From NCBI RefSeq assembly GCF_030994125.1, contig NZ_CP099917.1, positions 1,612,001 through 1,676,000 on the forward strand: DNA of 64,000 nt. The letters are read 5' to 3'. The notes under the pieces are model-generated. The model had not been told where the DNA came from. It made no database searches and saw only the letters and a list, made by a program, of their open reading frames with translations. Both the position numbers and the translations under genes were made by a program. This document shows positions 46,943 through 56,710 of the stretch, piece after piece. The stretch comes from Pseudoalteromonas xiamenensis. GTDB taxonomy: Bacteria > Pseudomonadota > Gammaproteobacteria > Enterobacterales > Alteromonadaceae. Position 1 is the first letter of the stretch; each line of letters opens with the position of its first letter.

Positions 46943-48408
46943 AATGCCTCTCCTGCGAGTAACGCTTGCACCACTTTTCGGTCGCAAAACGGCAAGATAT
47001 CTTTACCAATGATTTGGTAATCTTCATGCCCTTTGCCAGCGATTAACACCACACTATCTGGCGTAGACATTGCTATTGCGGACTCAATCGCACGAGCTCG
47101 GTCTGACTCAACGTGCACACCTTGCAAAGAGGTAAAGCCGGTGAGAATATCGTCAATAATCGCTATCGGTGATTCCGTTCGAGGATTGTCGCTTGTGACT
47201 ATTACTTTATCCGCATATTTTTGAGCGATTGCAGCCATCTGTGGGCGCTTACCTTTGTCACGATCACCACCGCAGCCAAAAACACACGTAACTTTACCTG
47301 GTACGTGTTGTTGCAACGCTTTGAGCGCTTGTTCAAGTGCATCTGGGGTGTGTGCGTAATCGACGATACAGGTTGGTTTGCCTGCAGCACTAAAAGGCTG
47401 CATGCGACCTGCGACTGTCTGTAAGCTACTAACCGCTCTTGCCAGTGCATCAAACTCAAAGCCAAGACTTAATAAAGTGGCAAATGCTGCGGCAAGATTG
47501 TAAAGATTGAATTCACCGTATAACGAAGTGACAATTTGGCACGTTCCCCAACTGGTTACAAATTCACAATGGATCCCATCCGGTGTGTATTCTTCATGCT
47601 GAAACGCAACGAAATGTGGTAGCGCACTCAATTGTGCACTCATACGCCCAAATCCAACGATTGACTGTACTTGATCGTTTTTGATCCAAGTTTGTCCAAT
47701 CGCATCATCAACATTGATGACGGAAAAAGTAGGCTGGTGCTTTTTAAATAGTTGCAGTTTTGCATCCGCGTAACTTGCCATGTCGCCATGGTAGTCCAAA
47801 TGGTCGCGACTTAAATTCGTAAAAACGCCAACATCAAATTCAAGTCCGGCGACACGACCTTGAGAAAGGCCATGGGAAGAAACTTCCATTGCAACTAATT
47901 GATGTCCTTCTTTCAACTCGTTCAAAATTCGTGCGAGGTCCACATGACTCGGCGTCGTATTTGCAAGAGGCACGAGGGCATCCGGCTTACCATAACCTAA
48001 CGTCCCAACAACCGCGCCGGCATGTGCACATAACGTTGCTAAATTCGCGATCAGTGCCGTTGTGGTGGATTTACCATTAGTCCCAGTAACACCAATAAGC
48101 TTAATTGCTGAAGACGGTTTTCTATAAAACTCCGTCGCCAGTGCCGCAATCTGCTCTTCTAAATTATCAACGCCAATCACACGTTCGTCATGACGTTCCG
48201 ACACGTTCGCGGTGTTGACTAGCGCGCACACTGCGCCAGCACTAAATGCTGTATCAATAAACTGTGCACCATGTGTTTGATGGCCGTCAAGGGCAACAAA
48301 AACGTCCCCTTCTTTGACTTCTCGGCTATCAATTCGCAAGTCATTGACCATCAAGCTTTTGATGGTTTTCCCAAAATGCGTAAGTACATCTTTTAAATCA
48401 CGCATCAT
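46939..48408 (-). CDS. murE: UDP-MurNAc-L-Ala-D-Glu--meso-diaminopimelate ligase MurE
   Basis: The 489-residue ligase has the ATP loop VTGTNGKSTTTALIA, MEVSSHGLSQGR, NLSRDHLDYHGDM and VDYAHTPDALEQAL. The DNPR motif in VTSDNPRTESP marks meso-diaminopimelate rather than lysine as substrate, as expected for a Gram-negative. It overlaps ftsI by 11 bp and murF by 4 bp. Confidence 0.97.
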   Translation of the reverse strand: MMRDLKDVLTHFGKTIKSLMVNDLRIDSREVKEGDVFVALDGHQTHGAQFIDTAFSAGAVCALVNTANVSERHDERVIGVDNLEEQIAALATEFYRKPSSAIKLIGVTGTNGKSTTTALIANLATLCAHAGAVVGTLGYGKPDALVPLANTTPSHVDLARILNELKEGHQLVAMEVSSHGLSQGRVAGLEFDVGVFTNLSRDHLDYHGDMASYADAKLQLFKKHQPTFSVINVDDAIGQTWIKNDQVQSIVGFGRMSAQLSALPHFVAFQHEEYTPDGIHCEFVTSWGTCQIVTSLYGEFNLYNLAAAFATLLSLGFEFDALARAVSSLQTVAGRMQPFSAAGKPTCIVDYAHTPDALEQALKALQQHVPGKVTCVFGCGGDRDKGKRPQMAAIAQKYADKVIVTSDNPRTESPIAIIDDILTGFTSLQGVHVESDRARAIESAIAMSTPDSVVLIAGKGHEDYQIIGKDILPFCDRKVVQALLAGEAL

Positions 48409-50212
48409 TATCTTTTCCTGTTAAATACGCCACACGCTCTTTGTCTGGCGCAACATTCAATATACGCAATGCATTTGAGATAATTTCGGCAAATGCAGGG
48501 CCCGCCGTAGCACCGCCATAATAAACATCTCCGCCAGGTTCGTTAACCATAACAACGACCGCTAAACGAGGATTACTTACTGGTGCGATGCCTGCAAAGT
48601 AACCGACATATTCATTACCATACCCGCCTGCGACCGCCTTAATGGAAGTCCCTGTTTTACCCGCAGCACGGTAACCGTCTACATTCACTTTGGATGCAGT
48701 CCCGCCGCTTTCAAACACGCTTTCCATCATCTCAACAACCGCTTTTACGTTGCTTTCTTGAAAAATACGCTCACCCGGTGGAGGCGAATCTTGCTTAATA
48801 ATGGTCAACGGGCGTTTAATACCACCTGCGCCTAATATCGAATAAAACCGAGCCATTTGCGCGGTCGACACGCTTACCGCGTAACCATACGCAAGCGTTG
48901 CAATTTCAAAATCTGACCAGCGACGATTTGGGTAAAACAACCCGTTGCTTTCACCAATCATCATCGTGCCTGACTCTTCACCGAACCCTACTTTTTGGTA
49001 GGTTTCAACGAAGTAATCTTTTGGCATCATTTGGCTTATCTTAGCAACGCCCATGTTACTCGATACTTTCAAGATCTCGCGTAGCGTCATTTCACCGTGA
49101 TTTCGAGGATCTGTGACAAGACTCCCACCGATGCGCATCCAGCCTGGGTATGTATTTATTGTGTCAGTAGCCTTTACAGCGCCGTACTCTAAACCAGCTA
49201 ATATGGCTAGAGGCTTAACAGTTGAGCCAGGTTCAAATAAATCGGTGATCGCACGGTTACGTCTTTTGTGTGGCGCGGCATCACGCATATTGTTGGGATT
49301 AAATGATGGACTGTTTACCATTGCCAATATTTCACCCGTTGTCACATCAACCACCATGGCTGAACCCGAGGTCGCTTGGTAGGATAAAACCGCCGACTTG
49401 AGCGCCTTATAGGCAATCGCTTGAATTCGTTCATCAATAGATAATGTGATGCTCTCTGGTTCTACGCGTTGTTGCTCATCAAGCACTTGAATTTCGCGGC
49501 CTTGAGCATCTTTGCGGATGGTACGTCGTCCTTCGGCTCCCGTAAGTGCTTTGTCATAAAGCTTTTCGACACCTTCAATCCCTTTACCATCAATATTGGT
49601 AAAACCAAGAACGTGCGCAGACACTTCACCACTTGGGTAAAAACGTTTTGATTCGTCGAGAAGATGAATACCAGGCAACTTTAGATCGTCAATGTAGTTT
49701 GCAACAGCAGGAGTTACTTGACGTTTTAAATACACAAAGCGCCGACTCGTGTTGGCGCGCAGTTTTCCATTAATATCGGTGTTGTCTTCTTGTAATACGT
49801 CAGCGAGCTCTCGCCATCGCAGATCATTTTGATAGAGTTCTCGTTTTCGGTGGGTTAATTCCACCTCATTTTTTTCGAGTGCATCTACATTCTCACCCGA
49901 TTTTTTTGCCGTTTTTAAAACTCGTTTCGCCAATTCTTTATCAAGCGCAAGCGGATCCGCGTACACACTCACTACAGGAACACTGATTGCAAGCTCATTT
50001 CCATTGCGGTCGAAAATCATTCCACGCTGAACTTTAAGCTTTTCAACACGGACGGTCCGTTTCTCGTTTTCTTCACGCGCTTTGTCAGGCTCAATAACTT
50101 GCAAATAGGCAGCCCTTGCCATTAACGTGACAAACACAAAAACCAGCACAACACATACTAAAATGAAGCGCCATGTGATCAAATTGTTCACGGTCTTCTT
50201 CGGGGCAATCAT
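48398..50212 (-). CDS. ftsI: Septal peptidoglycan transpeptidase FtsI (PBP3)
   Basis: The 604-residue class B penicillin-binding protein has a short cytoplasmic end, one membrane helix (about 15-35), a pedestal domain with RGMIFDRNGNELA, and the transpeptidase domain. The active-site motifs are S330-TVK, S384-S-N and K519-T-G. It cross-links septal peptidoglycan with FtsW. The start overlaps the ftsL stop by 4 bp (ATGA). Confidence 0.97.
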   Translation of the reverse strand: MIAPKKTVNNLITWRFILVCVVLVFVFVTLMARAAYLQVIEPDKAREENEKRTVRVEKLKVQRGMIFDRNGNELAISVPVVSVYADPLALDKELAKRVLKTAKKSGENVDALEKNEVELTHRKRELYQNDLRWRELADVLQEDNTDINGKLRANTSRRFVYLKRQVTPAVANYIDDLKLPGIHLLDESKRFYPSGEVSAHVLGFTNIDGKGIEGVEKLYDKALTGAEGRRTIRKDAQGREIQVLDEQQRVEPESITLSIDERIQAIAYKALKSAVLSYQATSGSAMVVDVTTGEILAMVNSPSFNPNNMRDAAPHKRRNRAITDLFEPGSTVKPLAILAGLEYGAVKATDTINTYPGWMRIGGSLVTDPRNHGEMTLREILKVSSNMGVAKISQMMPKDYFVETYQKVGFGEESGTMMIGESNGLFYPNRRWSDFEIATLAYGYAVSVSTAQMARFYSILGAGGIKRPLTIIKQDSPPPGERIFQESNVKAVVEMMESVFESGGTASKVNVDGYRAAGKTGTSIKAVAGGYGNEYVGYFAGIAPVSNPRLAVVVMVNEPGGDVYYGGATAGPAFAEIISNALRILNVAPDKERVAYLTGKDNDA

Positions 50213-50534
50213 GGTAGTACCACCACCTGTTCGTCTTTGCTTGTTGGTCTTTTCATATCGAGCTGGCTGATAGCAACTTCTTCAATGCGAGCATGTTGAG
50301 AATAAAACTCCTCCTCAACAATCAAATAACGCCATTCAAGATCCAACTCGTCGCGTTGTTGTAATAGCTTGTCTTGTTCAATCAGTTGCTGACGAGTTAA
50401 ATGCGTGATTTGTACAAGCACTAAACTCGAAAAAAAATCAACACCAATAAAAACGCAATGAACTTGTTCGCGAACAAGCCCTTGATAATTTCGTTAAATA
50501 AATTGGGTTGGCGCAACTGCGCTTTTTGGTTCAT
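50209..50534 (-). CDS. ftsL: Cell division protein FtsL, reading frame broken at an A8/T8 run
   Basis: FtsL is a small bitopic protein of the FtsQLB complex. The ATG at 50534 overlaps the rsmH stop (TAATG) and encodes a polar start and the membrane helix NKFIAFLLVLIFF. The frame then hits a stop within a few codons, right after a run of eight T (plus-strand A8, 50430-50437). One more T would restore SSLVLVQITHLTRQQLIEQDK and the rest down to 50209, giving about 108 residues, the normal FtsL size with its leucine-zipper-like coiled coil. Because ftsL is essential and its neighbours are intact, a sequencing error is most likely. Slippage at the T-run is the alternative. An annotator may show only the fragment 50209-50421. 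Confidence 0.85.
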
Positions 50535-51469
50535 TAGAGTTTCTGCGCCACCCGCAACACCGAGCTTCTTGCCCGTGGATTTTGCGCAATCTCTGCTGCG
50601 CTTGGTTTTATGGCTTTACCTACCGCTTTCAACGTCAAGTTTTGTTTTAATTGTGCATCCGTTAAAGGCAGACCCCTAGGTATCGCCTCTCCCTTACTTT
50701 GTTTTTTAATAAACTGTTTAACAATTCGGTCTTCTAATGAATGGAACGAAATCACCACAAGACGGCCACCCGGTTTCAATACATCCAACGCTTCGCTCAG
50801 CGCCGTTTGAATTTCTTCCAACTCACTGTTGATGTAAATACGAATTGCTTGGAAAGTGCGTGTAGCAGGATGCTTGTGCTTATCTTTAACCGGTACTGCT
50901 TCATCTACTAAATCGGCTAGTTGCTTAGTCGTCGTTATTGGCGTGTGATCCCGCGTTTCAATGATTTTCGTCGCGATACGACGGCCGAACTTCTCTTCAC
51001 CGTACTGTTTAATTACAAACGTAATGTCTTCTAAATCGGCTTCGGCTAACCACTGCGCTGCGCTGCGTCCAGACGTTGGATTCATACGCATATCAAGCGG
51101 ACCATCTTTCATAAAACTGAAACCGCGCTCCGCATCATCCAATTGTGGAGACGATACGCCAATATCCAGTAGAATGCCGTCAACTTGGCCTAAAATACCA
51201 GCTTCGGTAGCCACTTGGCGCATGTTGGAAAAACGGTTGTGTGCAATCGAAAAACGAGCATCGTTCGCGAATTTTTCAGCAGCCGCAATTGCCGTCGGGT
51301 CTTGGTCGATTGCTTGTAAACGACCCTTATCTCCCAAACGAGCTAAGATCTGTCCCGAATGACCACCGCGACCAAATGTGCCGTCGACGTAAATACCATC
51401 CGGTTTAATATCTAGTGCATCAATGGTTTCGTCCATCAATACCGAAATGTGCTGAAATTGCGCAGTCAT
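50534..51469 (-). CDS. rsmH: 16S rRNA m4C1402 methyltransferase RsmH (MraW)
   Basis: The 311-residue protein has the SAM-binding motif [16 protein letters not shown], the [18 protein letters not shown] segment, and the C-terminal [13 protein letters not shown] and [10 protein letters not shown]. It methylates C1402 of 16S rRNA at N4. It stands 29 bases after mraZ and overlaps ftsL by 1 base. Confidence 0.97.
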   Translation of the reverse strand: MTAQFQHISVLMDETIDALDIKPDGIYVDGTFGRGGHSGQILARLGDKGRLQAIDQDPTAIAAAEKFANDARFSIAHNRFSNMRQVATEAGILGQVDGILLDIGVSSPQLDDAERGFSFMKDGPLDMRMNPTSGRSAAQWLAEADLEDITFVIKQYGEEKFGRRIATKIIETRDHTPITTTKQLADLVDEAVPVKDKHKHPATRTFQAIRIYINSELEEIQTALSEALDVLKPGGRLVVISFHSLEDRIVKQFIKKQSKGEAIPRGLPLTDAQLKQNLTLKAVGKAIKPSAAEIAQNPRARSSVLRVAQKL

Positions 51470-51498
51470 GTGCTTTGCGTATGCCTTAAAATTGTTGC

Positions 51499-51960
51499 TT
51501 ACAACGATATCGAATCAAGATCCGGATCAAATTCGAAATCACCACTTCGCTCGATTTCAACATCTTGTTCCATCTGAGCAGCCCAGCGATCTTCGTCCCA
51601 AATCTCAAATTTATTTAACAAGCCAACCAACATTAGTTTTTTCCCAAGCCCTGCGTGAGCACGAAGCGAAGGAGCTAACAAGATTCGGCCATTTTTATCT
51701 AATTGGTATTCCGTTGCATGACCAAGTAACAGCCGCTGCATACGTCTAGCTCGCGGATTCATACTAGAGAGTTTCGCAAGCTTGGCTTCAATCAATTGCC
51801 ACTCACTTAGCGGATAGAGCCACAAACACGGTTCATTCAATGCCACAGTGCATATCACGGTACCTTCGTGTTCAGACAGCAGGCTATGACGGTACTTTGT
51901 TGGTACCGCGAAGCGTCCTTTCTCATCCAAACTCAGTGATGTTGCACCGCGAAAATTCAT
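51499..51960 (-). CDS. mraZ: Transcriptional regulator MraZ
   Basis: The 153-residue protein has two tandem AbrB-like DNA-binding repeats ([22 protein letters not shown] and [24 protein letters not shown]). MraZ forms a ring-shaped oligomer that binds direct repeats upstream of its own gene and represses the dcw cluster. Matching repeats are present upstream here. It is the first gene of the cluster. The ribosome site is weak. Confidence 0.96.
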   Translation of the reverse strand: MNFRGATSLSLDEKGRFAVPTKYRHSLLSEHEGTVICTVALNEPCLWLYPLSEWQLIEAKLAKLSSMNPRARRMQRLLLGHATEYQLDKNGRILLAPSLRAHAGLGKKLMLVGLLNKFEIWDEDRWAAQMEQDVEIERSGDFEFDPDLDSISL

Positions 51961-51998
51961 TGTTGCTACCAGATGACTCTAAAAACTCATACCAAGAT

Positions 51999-52032
51999 CC
52001 AGTTTGATCCACTTAAAACCACTTTTTACCAC
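51999..52032 (-). promoter_or_regulatory. MraZ operator: four GTGG-type boxes with 10-bp period
   Basis: On the minus strand GTGG boxes occur at 52029-52032, 52019-52022 and 52009-52012, with CTGG at 51999-52002, each exactly 10 bases apart. Three share the form AAGTGG or AACTGG. This spacing and core match known MraZ operators (TGGG-type boxes at 10-bp intervals in E. coli, AAAGTGG in mycoplasmas). The boxes start at about the expected transcription start, so MraZ binding should block initiation. Confidence 0.8.
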
Positions 52033-52040
52033 AATGGAAC

Positions 52041-52070
52041 AGTCTAGGGCTTGAACCACCTAGTTGTCAA
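52041..52070 (-). promoter_or_regulatory. Promoter of the dcw cluster (Pmra)
   Basis: On the minus strand a perfect TTGACA (52065-52070) is separated by 18 bases from TAGACT (52041-52046, 4 of 6). It is placed directly upstream of the MraZ boxes and about 70 bases before mraZ. Confidence 0.72.
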
Positions 52071-52470
52071 GGAAATAGCCCGGTGAATATCACCTGTAAA
52101 GCCAGAAAAAATAAGGCCTCCAAGGAAGTCTATGAATTAGGTGGGAAAATGTGGCGATGCATAAAAATGAACAGTGCAATAACAGAAAAATCACAATAAT
52201 CCCAAAAATGGGATTAGAAATGGACGTCACACAAAACTACTAAATTCGTGTTATTTTTCAGCGTAAACTGGCGAAAATAGCGCCATACGACGATATAAAA
52301 CACCACCAAAAAGCATTTAAAGTCGATTGAATAACCTAGAATAAGGGATGAGTAAAAAATGTTACAGGGAGGACAAACATTCGCGGAAGTCGATATTTTG
52401 GTCGCAGGCTAAAAACAAAAAAGCCACCCTCAATATTGAGAAGTGGCTTTTGATCTAGGGATCGTTACGG
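52071..52470. other. Intergenic region between mraZ and the alkaline phosphatase gene
   Basis: About 400 bases without a credible gene. It holds the phosphatase terminator at its right end and a 7-bp hairpin, AATCCCA / TGGGATT with loop AAAA (52198-52215), of unknown role. Otherwise I see nothing. Confidence 0.6.
52417..52451 (-). terminator. Terminator of the alkaline phosphatase gene
   Basis: The outer stem AAAAGCCAC / GTGGCTTTT encloses the inner palindrome CTCAATATTGAG (52429-52440). On the minus strand it runs into T-rich sequence, 19 bases after the stop. Confidence 0.85.
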
Positions 52471-54159
52471 TTATTCAGACACGCCTAACGCAACCATCAT
52501 TTTATTCGCAATATCAATATGGTGTTGCATTGTAGAGAAGGCACGCGTTACACCTTCTGGCCCAAATGCATATACCGGAACTGGCGCGGCTGTGTGCGTA
52601 CCAGTGCCCCATACGACGTTTTGGTCCGCGGCAAGCGCTCGTGCAATTTTACCTGTGTGGTCTTCATCAGCGTAAACATAGAACTCTTTGAAATCTTCAA
52701 ATTTAGGCACCATTGTCGCACTTTGGTAGCTGTGATCTGGCACGTAATATTCGTTCACTTCGCGCTCACCTACTTTTGCCGCTTGGTCGATAGTGACTTT
52801 GTATTCGCTGTACATATTGATTGCATTCATCCAATCTGTTGCTGTCGCAGAAGCAAAATCCCAATCCGCATTCGCAGCATCCATCATGTTGAAGAATGTA
52901 CCTGTCTGTTTGTAAAGCATGTCTAGGTTTGCAAGATCCCCAAAATTAAAGTTTGGTTTGTAATCTTGCCCACCCATACCATCACCCGGCAACGATTTAC
53001 CCTCAGGCATATCTTTACGCGAATAGCTGAAGCCAAAACTGCCTGTTTCGTGGTCTGCCGTAACAACGACTAACGTGTCATTTCGGTCCTTTACCCACTC
53101 ATAAACAGCATCAACAGCTTCATCAAATTTTAAAAGTTCATTCAACATCCAACCCGCGTCATTCGCATGGCCTGCCCAGTCGATTTGACCGCCTTCAATC
53201 ATAAGGAAGAAACCATCTTCATCTTTAGAAAGGATATCAAGTGCCTTAACTGTCATCTCTTTCAGTGAAGGCTCTGAACAGTTGTTTGCTTCTTGACATG
53301 CTTTGTACGCAATCGCATCCGCCATACCCGAGTTTGCAAACAAACCTAATAACTTTGTTGCATCCGCGTTTGCTAGTTGTGTCTTGTCAAATGCAAGGCT
53401 GTATCCAAAGTCTTCTTTTGCTTCAACGATAAGATTACGTGAATCTTTACGCTTAGATTTTTTCACAACACTGGCTGGTACACCTAGGGCTGCCAATGTT
53501 TCTTGTGCTGCTGTATTCGTTTTGATATCGGATGGAATGAACACACGAGCACCACCTGATAACAACACGTCCACCATGCCTGAGCTCACTAAATCAACAG
53601 CGATTTTATCTTCAAGTGAACGATGTGGTTGGTGAGATGCAAACGCCGCAGGTGTCGCATGTGTGATGCGCGTGTCTGATACTAGACCCGTTGCTTTACC
53701 TGCTTTCTTTGCTTTTTCAAGGATGGTTTCAACAACGTAGCCTTGGTCGTCTAAACCAATCATTTCAGAACCGGCCGGTTTACCTGTTGCCAGTTGAGTG
53801 GCTGAACACGCTGAATCGACAACCAACTTACCGGACGTTGCGCCATAAGGTTGGTTAAGCGATAGACCTAATTGACCTACTTCTGCCAGCTTCTGCAACG
53901 CTGTCTTGTTATTTTTTGAATTGTACGTCGAGTTTGGGGCACGTCTTGCGTATTCTTCAAGTAAACCAACTTGCTGAGCGCCCATTCCGTCACCGATCAT
54001 TAAGATCACGTTTTTCACGGAAGTGACGGGAGTTGGTGTCACTCGTACTTCTTTAATGACTTCGACTTCTTTAATCACTTCAACTGTTTTTGTATCAGTG
54101 TCATTACAAGCGGTTAGAAAGAGCGCAGAGATACTGAGCGCAAGCACGGATTTTTTCAT
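52471..54159 (-). CDS. Alkaline phosphatase, lipoprotein (PhoA superfamily)
   Basis: The product has 562 residues. The signal peptide ends in the lipobox LFLTAC (Cys18), then a linker repeats VEVIKEV twice. The phosphatase domain begins with NVILMIGDGMG (metal-binding Asp) and has the catalytic serine in VDSACSATQLATGK, DARVFIPSD-like segments, GGQIDWAGHANDAG and VTADHETGSFG. It releases phosphate from organic esters at the cell surface. I chose ATG 54159, with GGGG 6 bases upstream, over the frame start at 54171. It is larger than E. coli PhoA because of insertions near the C-terminus (about 380-490). Confidence 0.93.
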   Translation of the reverse strand: MKKSVLALSISALFLTACNDTDTKTVEVIKEVEVIKEVRVTPTPVTSVKNVILMIGDGMGAQQVGLLEEYARRAPNSTYNSKNNKTALQKLAEVGQLGLSLNQPYGATSGKLVVDSACSATQLATGKPAGSEMIGLDDQGYVVETILEKAKKAGKATGLVSDTRITHATPAAFASHQPHRSLEDKIAVDLVSSGMVDVLLSGGARVFIPSDIKTNTAAQETLAALGVPASVVKKSKRKDSRNLIVEAKEDFGYSLAFDKTQLANADATKLLGLFANSGMADAIAYKACQEANNCSEPSLKEMTVKALDILSKDEDGFFLMIEGGQIDWAGHANDAGWMLNELLKFDEAVDAVYEWVKDRNDTLVVVTADHETGSFGFSYSRKDMPEGKSLPGDGMGGQDYKPNFNFGDLANLDMLYKQTGTFFNMMDAANADWDFASATATDWMNAINMYSEYKVTIDQAAKVGEREVNEYYVPDHSYQSATMVPKFEDFKEFYVYADEDHTGKIARALAADQNVVWGTGTHTAAPVPVYAFGPEGVTRAFSTMQHHIDIANKMMVALGVSE

Positions 54160-54260
54160 TATTGTCCCCAAAGTAGAGTTCTTGTTCTAAATTGCGGCAC
54201 AGTCTAGGGACATTTAATGACGATTTTATTTCACGAAAATTACATTTAAAAGTCACAACA

Positions 54261-55448
54261 TCATGATTTATTTGAAAAACTCAAAGAAATAGGTCGTGTG
54301 GTAAGTCCATGTAAAAACACACTTAACAGGATAGTACACACCGCAACTTGGGAGATCGCTTGTACCTCAGGCTGTTCCAGCTCCAACAACATCATCGTAA
54401 AGACGACAGACGCCATCCCTCGCGGCCCAAACCACGCTAGTGTTAGCTTTGCTTTCCAGCTTTCCTGACTAAAATATAAGGCCAATACAACCGGTATAAT
54501 ACGGAGTAACGTAACAGCACAAAGTGCATAAAAAATCGTTTCCCAGCCCAAGCTCATTATTGTAGATACTGAAACAAAACCAAACAATATCCAGATTAAT
54601 ACCGACGCCAATTCTGCAATGTTTTCGCCCTCTTCGATCAATTGGTCTTTGAACGCATCATGATAAAACTTATCGAACAACAAGCCACTGACGAACGCCG
54701 CAATAAAGCCACTGCCATGCAGGCTTTGAGTAAGGGCGTATACCGTAATGGCAAATCCAACAAACAAAAATGGGCTCGTACTTTGAGCAAAAAGATGTCG
54801 CTCTTTTGCTTTTGAAATGAGAAATATCGCTAATGCGGTAAACGTCACAGCAACCAATACAGCGATCCCAATTTCACGCACAAACACAGCCAATAGACTA
54901 GCACCGGAGAGTTCTTCAGGATTATTAAATGCACTCATTGCCAGAAGGAAAAGTGGCACACATAAGCCATCATTCAACCCACTTTCCACATTGATAGCTT
55001 CACGTAAATTGGCGGGTACTTGTTTGGCGGTAATAAACCCTCGACACAACGCTGCATCAGTCGGTGCAATAATAATGGCTAAGAGGGCTGCAGCGAGCCA
55101 CGATAAACCCAAAGAAAAGTGAGCCATGATAGTTGCAAACACGACCGTTAAAGGTAGCCCAACAAGCAACAATAACACGGGTAGATGAACGCTTTCCATT
55201 AGCACTCGCAAGCGAGTTTTGGCTGCATCTGAAAACAGGAAAATGGCCAACGTCAATTCCACCAGCGGTTGCCAAATTTCTCGGTCTAACTGATTCAATA
55301 AAAGCGTTTGATCAAAGCCGAGCGCTAAACTTATGCCTATCAGTACAAACCACATTGGTCCAGTTAACTCAGCCCGCTGTAACTGTCGAACGGAAAGCGA
55401 ATAAACGAAAATTGCAATTCCAACCCATGCCAATGCGTGATAATTCAA
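54261..55448 (-). CDS. CPA1-type Na+/H+ (cation/proton) antiporter
   Basis: The product has about 395 residues and 11-12 membrane helices, with the CPA1/NhaP-like core segments FLFSDAAKTRLRVL, IIIAPTDAALCRGFI (the TD/ND-like ion site) and INVESGLNDGLCVPLFLL. It exchanges Na+ or K+ for protons across the inner membrane. I chose TTG 55448, with AAGGA 8 bases upstream, over the long frame to 55532, whose first 28 residues look non-coding. The transported ion cannot be fixed from sequence. Confidence 0.85.
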   Translation of the reverse strand: MNYHALAWVGIAIFVYSLSVRQLQRAELTGPMWFVLIGISLALGFDQTLLLNQLDREIWQPLVELTLAIFLFSDAAKTRLRVLMESVHLPVLLLLVGLPLTVVFATIMAHFSLGLSWLAAALLAIIIAPTDAALCRGFITAKQVPANLREAINVESGLNDGLCVPLFLLAMSAFNNPEELSGASLLAVFVREIGIAVLVAVTFTALAIFLISKAKERHLFAQSTSPFLFVGFAITVYALTQSLHGSGFIAAFVSGLLFDKFYHDAFKDQLIEEGENIAELASVLIWILFGFVSVSTIMSLGWETIFYALCAVTLLRIIPVVLALYFSQESWKAKLTLAWFGPRGMASVVFTMMLLELEQPEVQAISQVAVCTILLSVFLHGLTTRPISLSFSNKS

Positions 55449-55765
55449 AATGACTTTCCTTGATTGATATTCGTAAGCGGGAGAAAAAACCATACCGCAA
55501 TATGGCACTACCTTAACGTTAAGATGGCTCAACCACTATGCGATATCAAGAACAGTGACGCAAGCACAGTAAAAGAATGTCTAAGTCTCAACAATAACTC
55601 AACGACTATCTCTGTCTGTCCGTTCGACCAAATACGGCTCGTTGATGTCGCATGCTCTGCGATAAGTTCCAAACGGCTAATAAGCAAGCTAATAGAGCTT
55701 TATTTTTGCGTACAATTCTTTTGTATAACTGGGTAATCGACTCACCCAGCTATACGTACATCAAA
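55449..55765. other. Intergenic region between the antiporter and NPP1 genes
   Basis: About 317 bases. No gene, RNA or strong terminator is visible. It must contain the antiporter promoter (minus strand) and the 3' end of the NPP1 transcript. Confidence 0.5.
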
Positions 55766-56710
55766 TTATTCGTTTATTTCACTCGCTATATCCGCGTAGT
55801 TTGCACTGAATTCCGCGCGCTTTGTCTGCTCAACATCATTTGTGTTGAATTGCATTGATTGCCAAACCTCGTCGGTTGGTTTAGCGGCGTTCGCCTGGTC
55901 TATTAGCACGTTATCACTTCGAGTTTTAAAACTCGCTGAGCCAAAGTTACTTTGCGCCAGCGCTTCTCTATAGCGGCGATTTGCCCAATATCTATCCCAA
56001 CTCGTCGATTGATAGCTTGCCGCTGCACGATAATGACTCAATATTTGCGGCGTATAAAACACACCCCAATTTCCTTGGAACTCCACATTCTCTTTATCTT
56101 GCTGATTGGCGAACCGGAACGCATGTGTTCCAGCACCATCTTTATGATACACCACCATGGGATGCCCGTTTTGCTGCAACACATTTGCAAAAGCTCTGGT
56201 GTCATAGTTACCGTGCGCGCTTGTGCTTACGTGCGTGATGCTTTCACTGCTGCCTTGTTTAATCGTCCAAACGATGACGGTTTCAACATCATGACGATGC
56301 CCACCTAAAAAAGACCAATGAACAGCCTGATCTTTTTCAAAATAGAGTTCATAAAAATGTGCGCACTTGAGTGGCTCTCCATTTGAGGATGTGTGACATA
56401 TCTGGCGGTGAATTGTATTGGCAAATTGTTCCCAGCCAGCATCACGGCAATTTCCCCAAGGGGTTGACCATGCCGCATCCAATCCATTATTTTGTGATAG
56501 GTTATTATTTTTGTTAAACGGCGTTGCGGGATAGCATCCATCCGAATCAAAATCAAAGACCGGTGCGAAGTTCCTCACCGCGGCTTGGTTATACCACGTC
56601 ACAGCTTCGTCCAAGCGAGGGAGCTCATCAGCATGAGAGTGCGTGCTGTGGGCAATTGAAATGAGCGCGATGGCGATAACCGAAGTCTTTAGTGTTGCAG
56701 GGATTTTCAT
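55766..56710 (-). CDS. NPP1/NLP-family secreted protein with variant GHRHDVE motif
   Basis: The 314-residue protein has a signal peptide (MKIPATLKTSVIAIALISIA...SHA) and an NPP1 domain (about 35-235). The family heptapeptide GHRHDWE appears as GHRHDVE at 137-143: the His, Asp and Glu that hold the metal ion are kept, but the Trp is Val. Upstream of it is CAHFYELYFEKDQ, typical of the family. NLPs of plant pathogens bind plant sphingolipids and lyse cells, but many bacterial members are not tested and may have other roles. It lies 103 bases after the receptor gene on the same strand. The C-terminal 70 residues are unrecognised. Confidence 0.88.
   Translation of the reverse strand: MKIPATLKTSVIAIALISIAHSTHSHADELPRLDEAVTWYNQAAVRNFAPVFDFDSDGCYPATPFNKNNNLSQNNGLDAAWSTPWGNCRDAGWEQFANTIHRQICHTSSNGEPLKCAHFYELYFEKDQAVHWSFLGGHRHDVETVIVWTIKQGSSESITHVSTSAHGNYDTRAFANVLQQNGHPMVVYHKDGAGTHAFRFANQQDKENVEFQGNWGVFYTPQILSHYRAAASYQSTSWDRYWANRRYREALAQSNFGSASFKTRSDNVLIDQANAAKPTDEVWQSMQFNTNDVEQTKRAEFSANYADIASEINE

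Noticed and set aside
54050..54110. Repeated VEVIKEV coding near the phosphatase N-terminus as a possible phase-variable repeat
   Set aside because: Only two imperfect units are present and the unit keeps frame in multiples of three. It is best read as a flexible lipoprotein linker.
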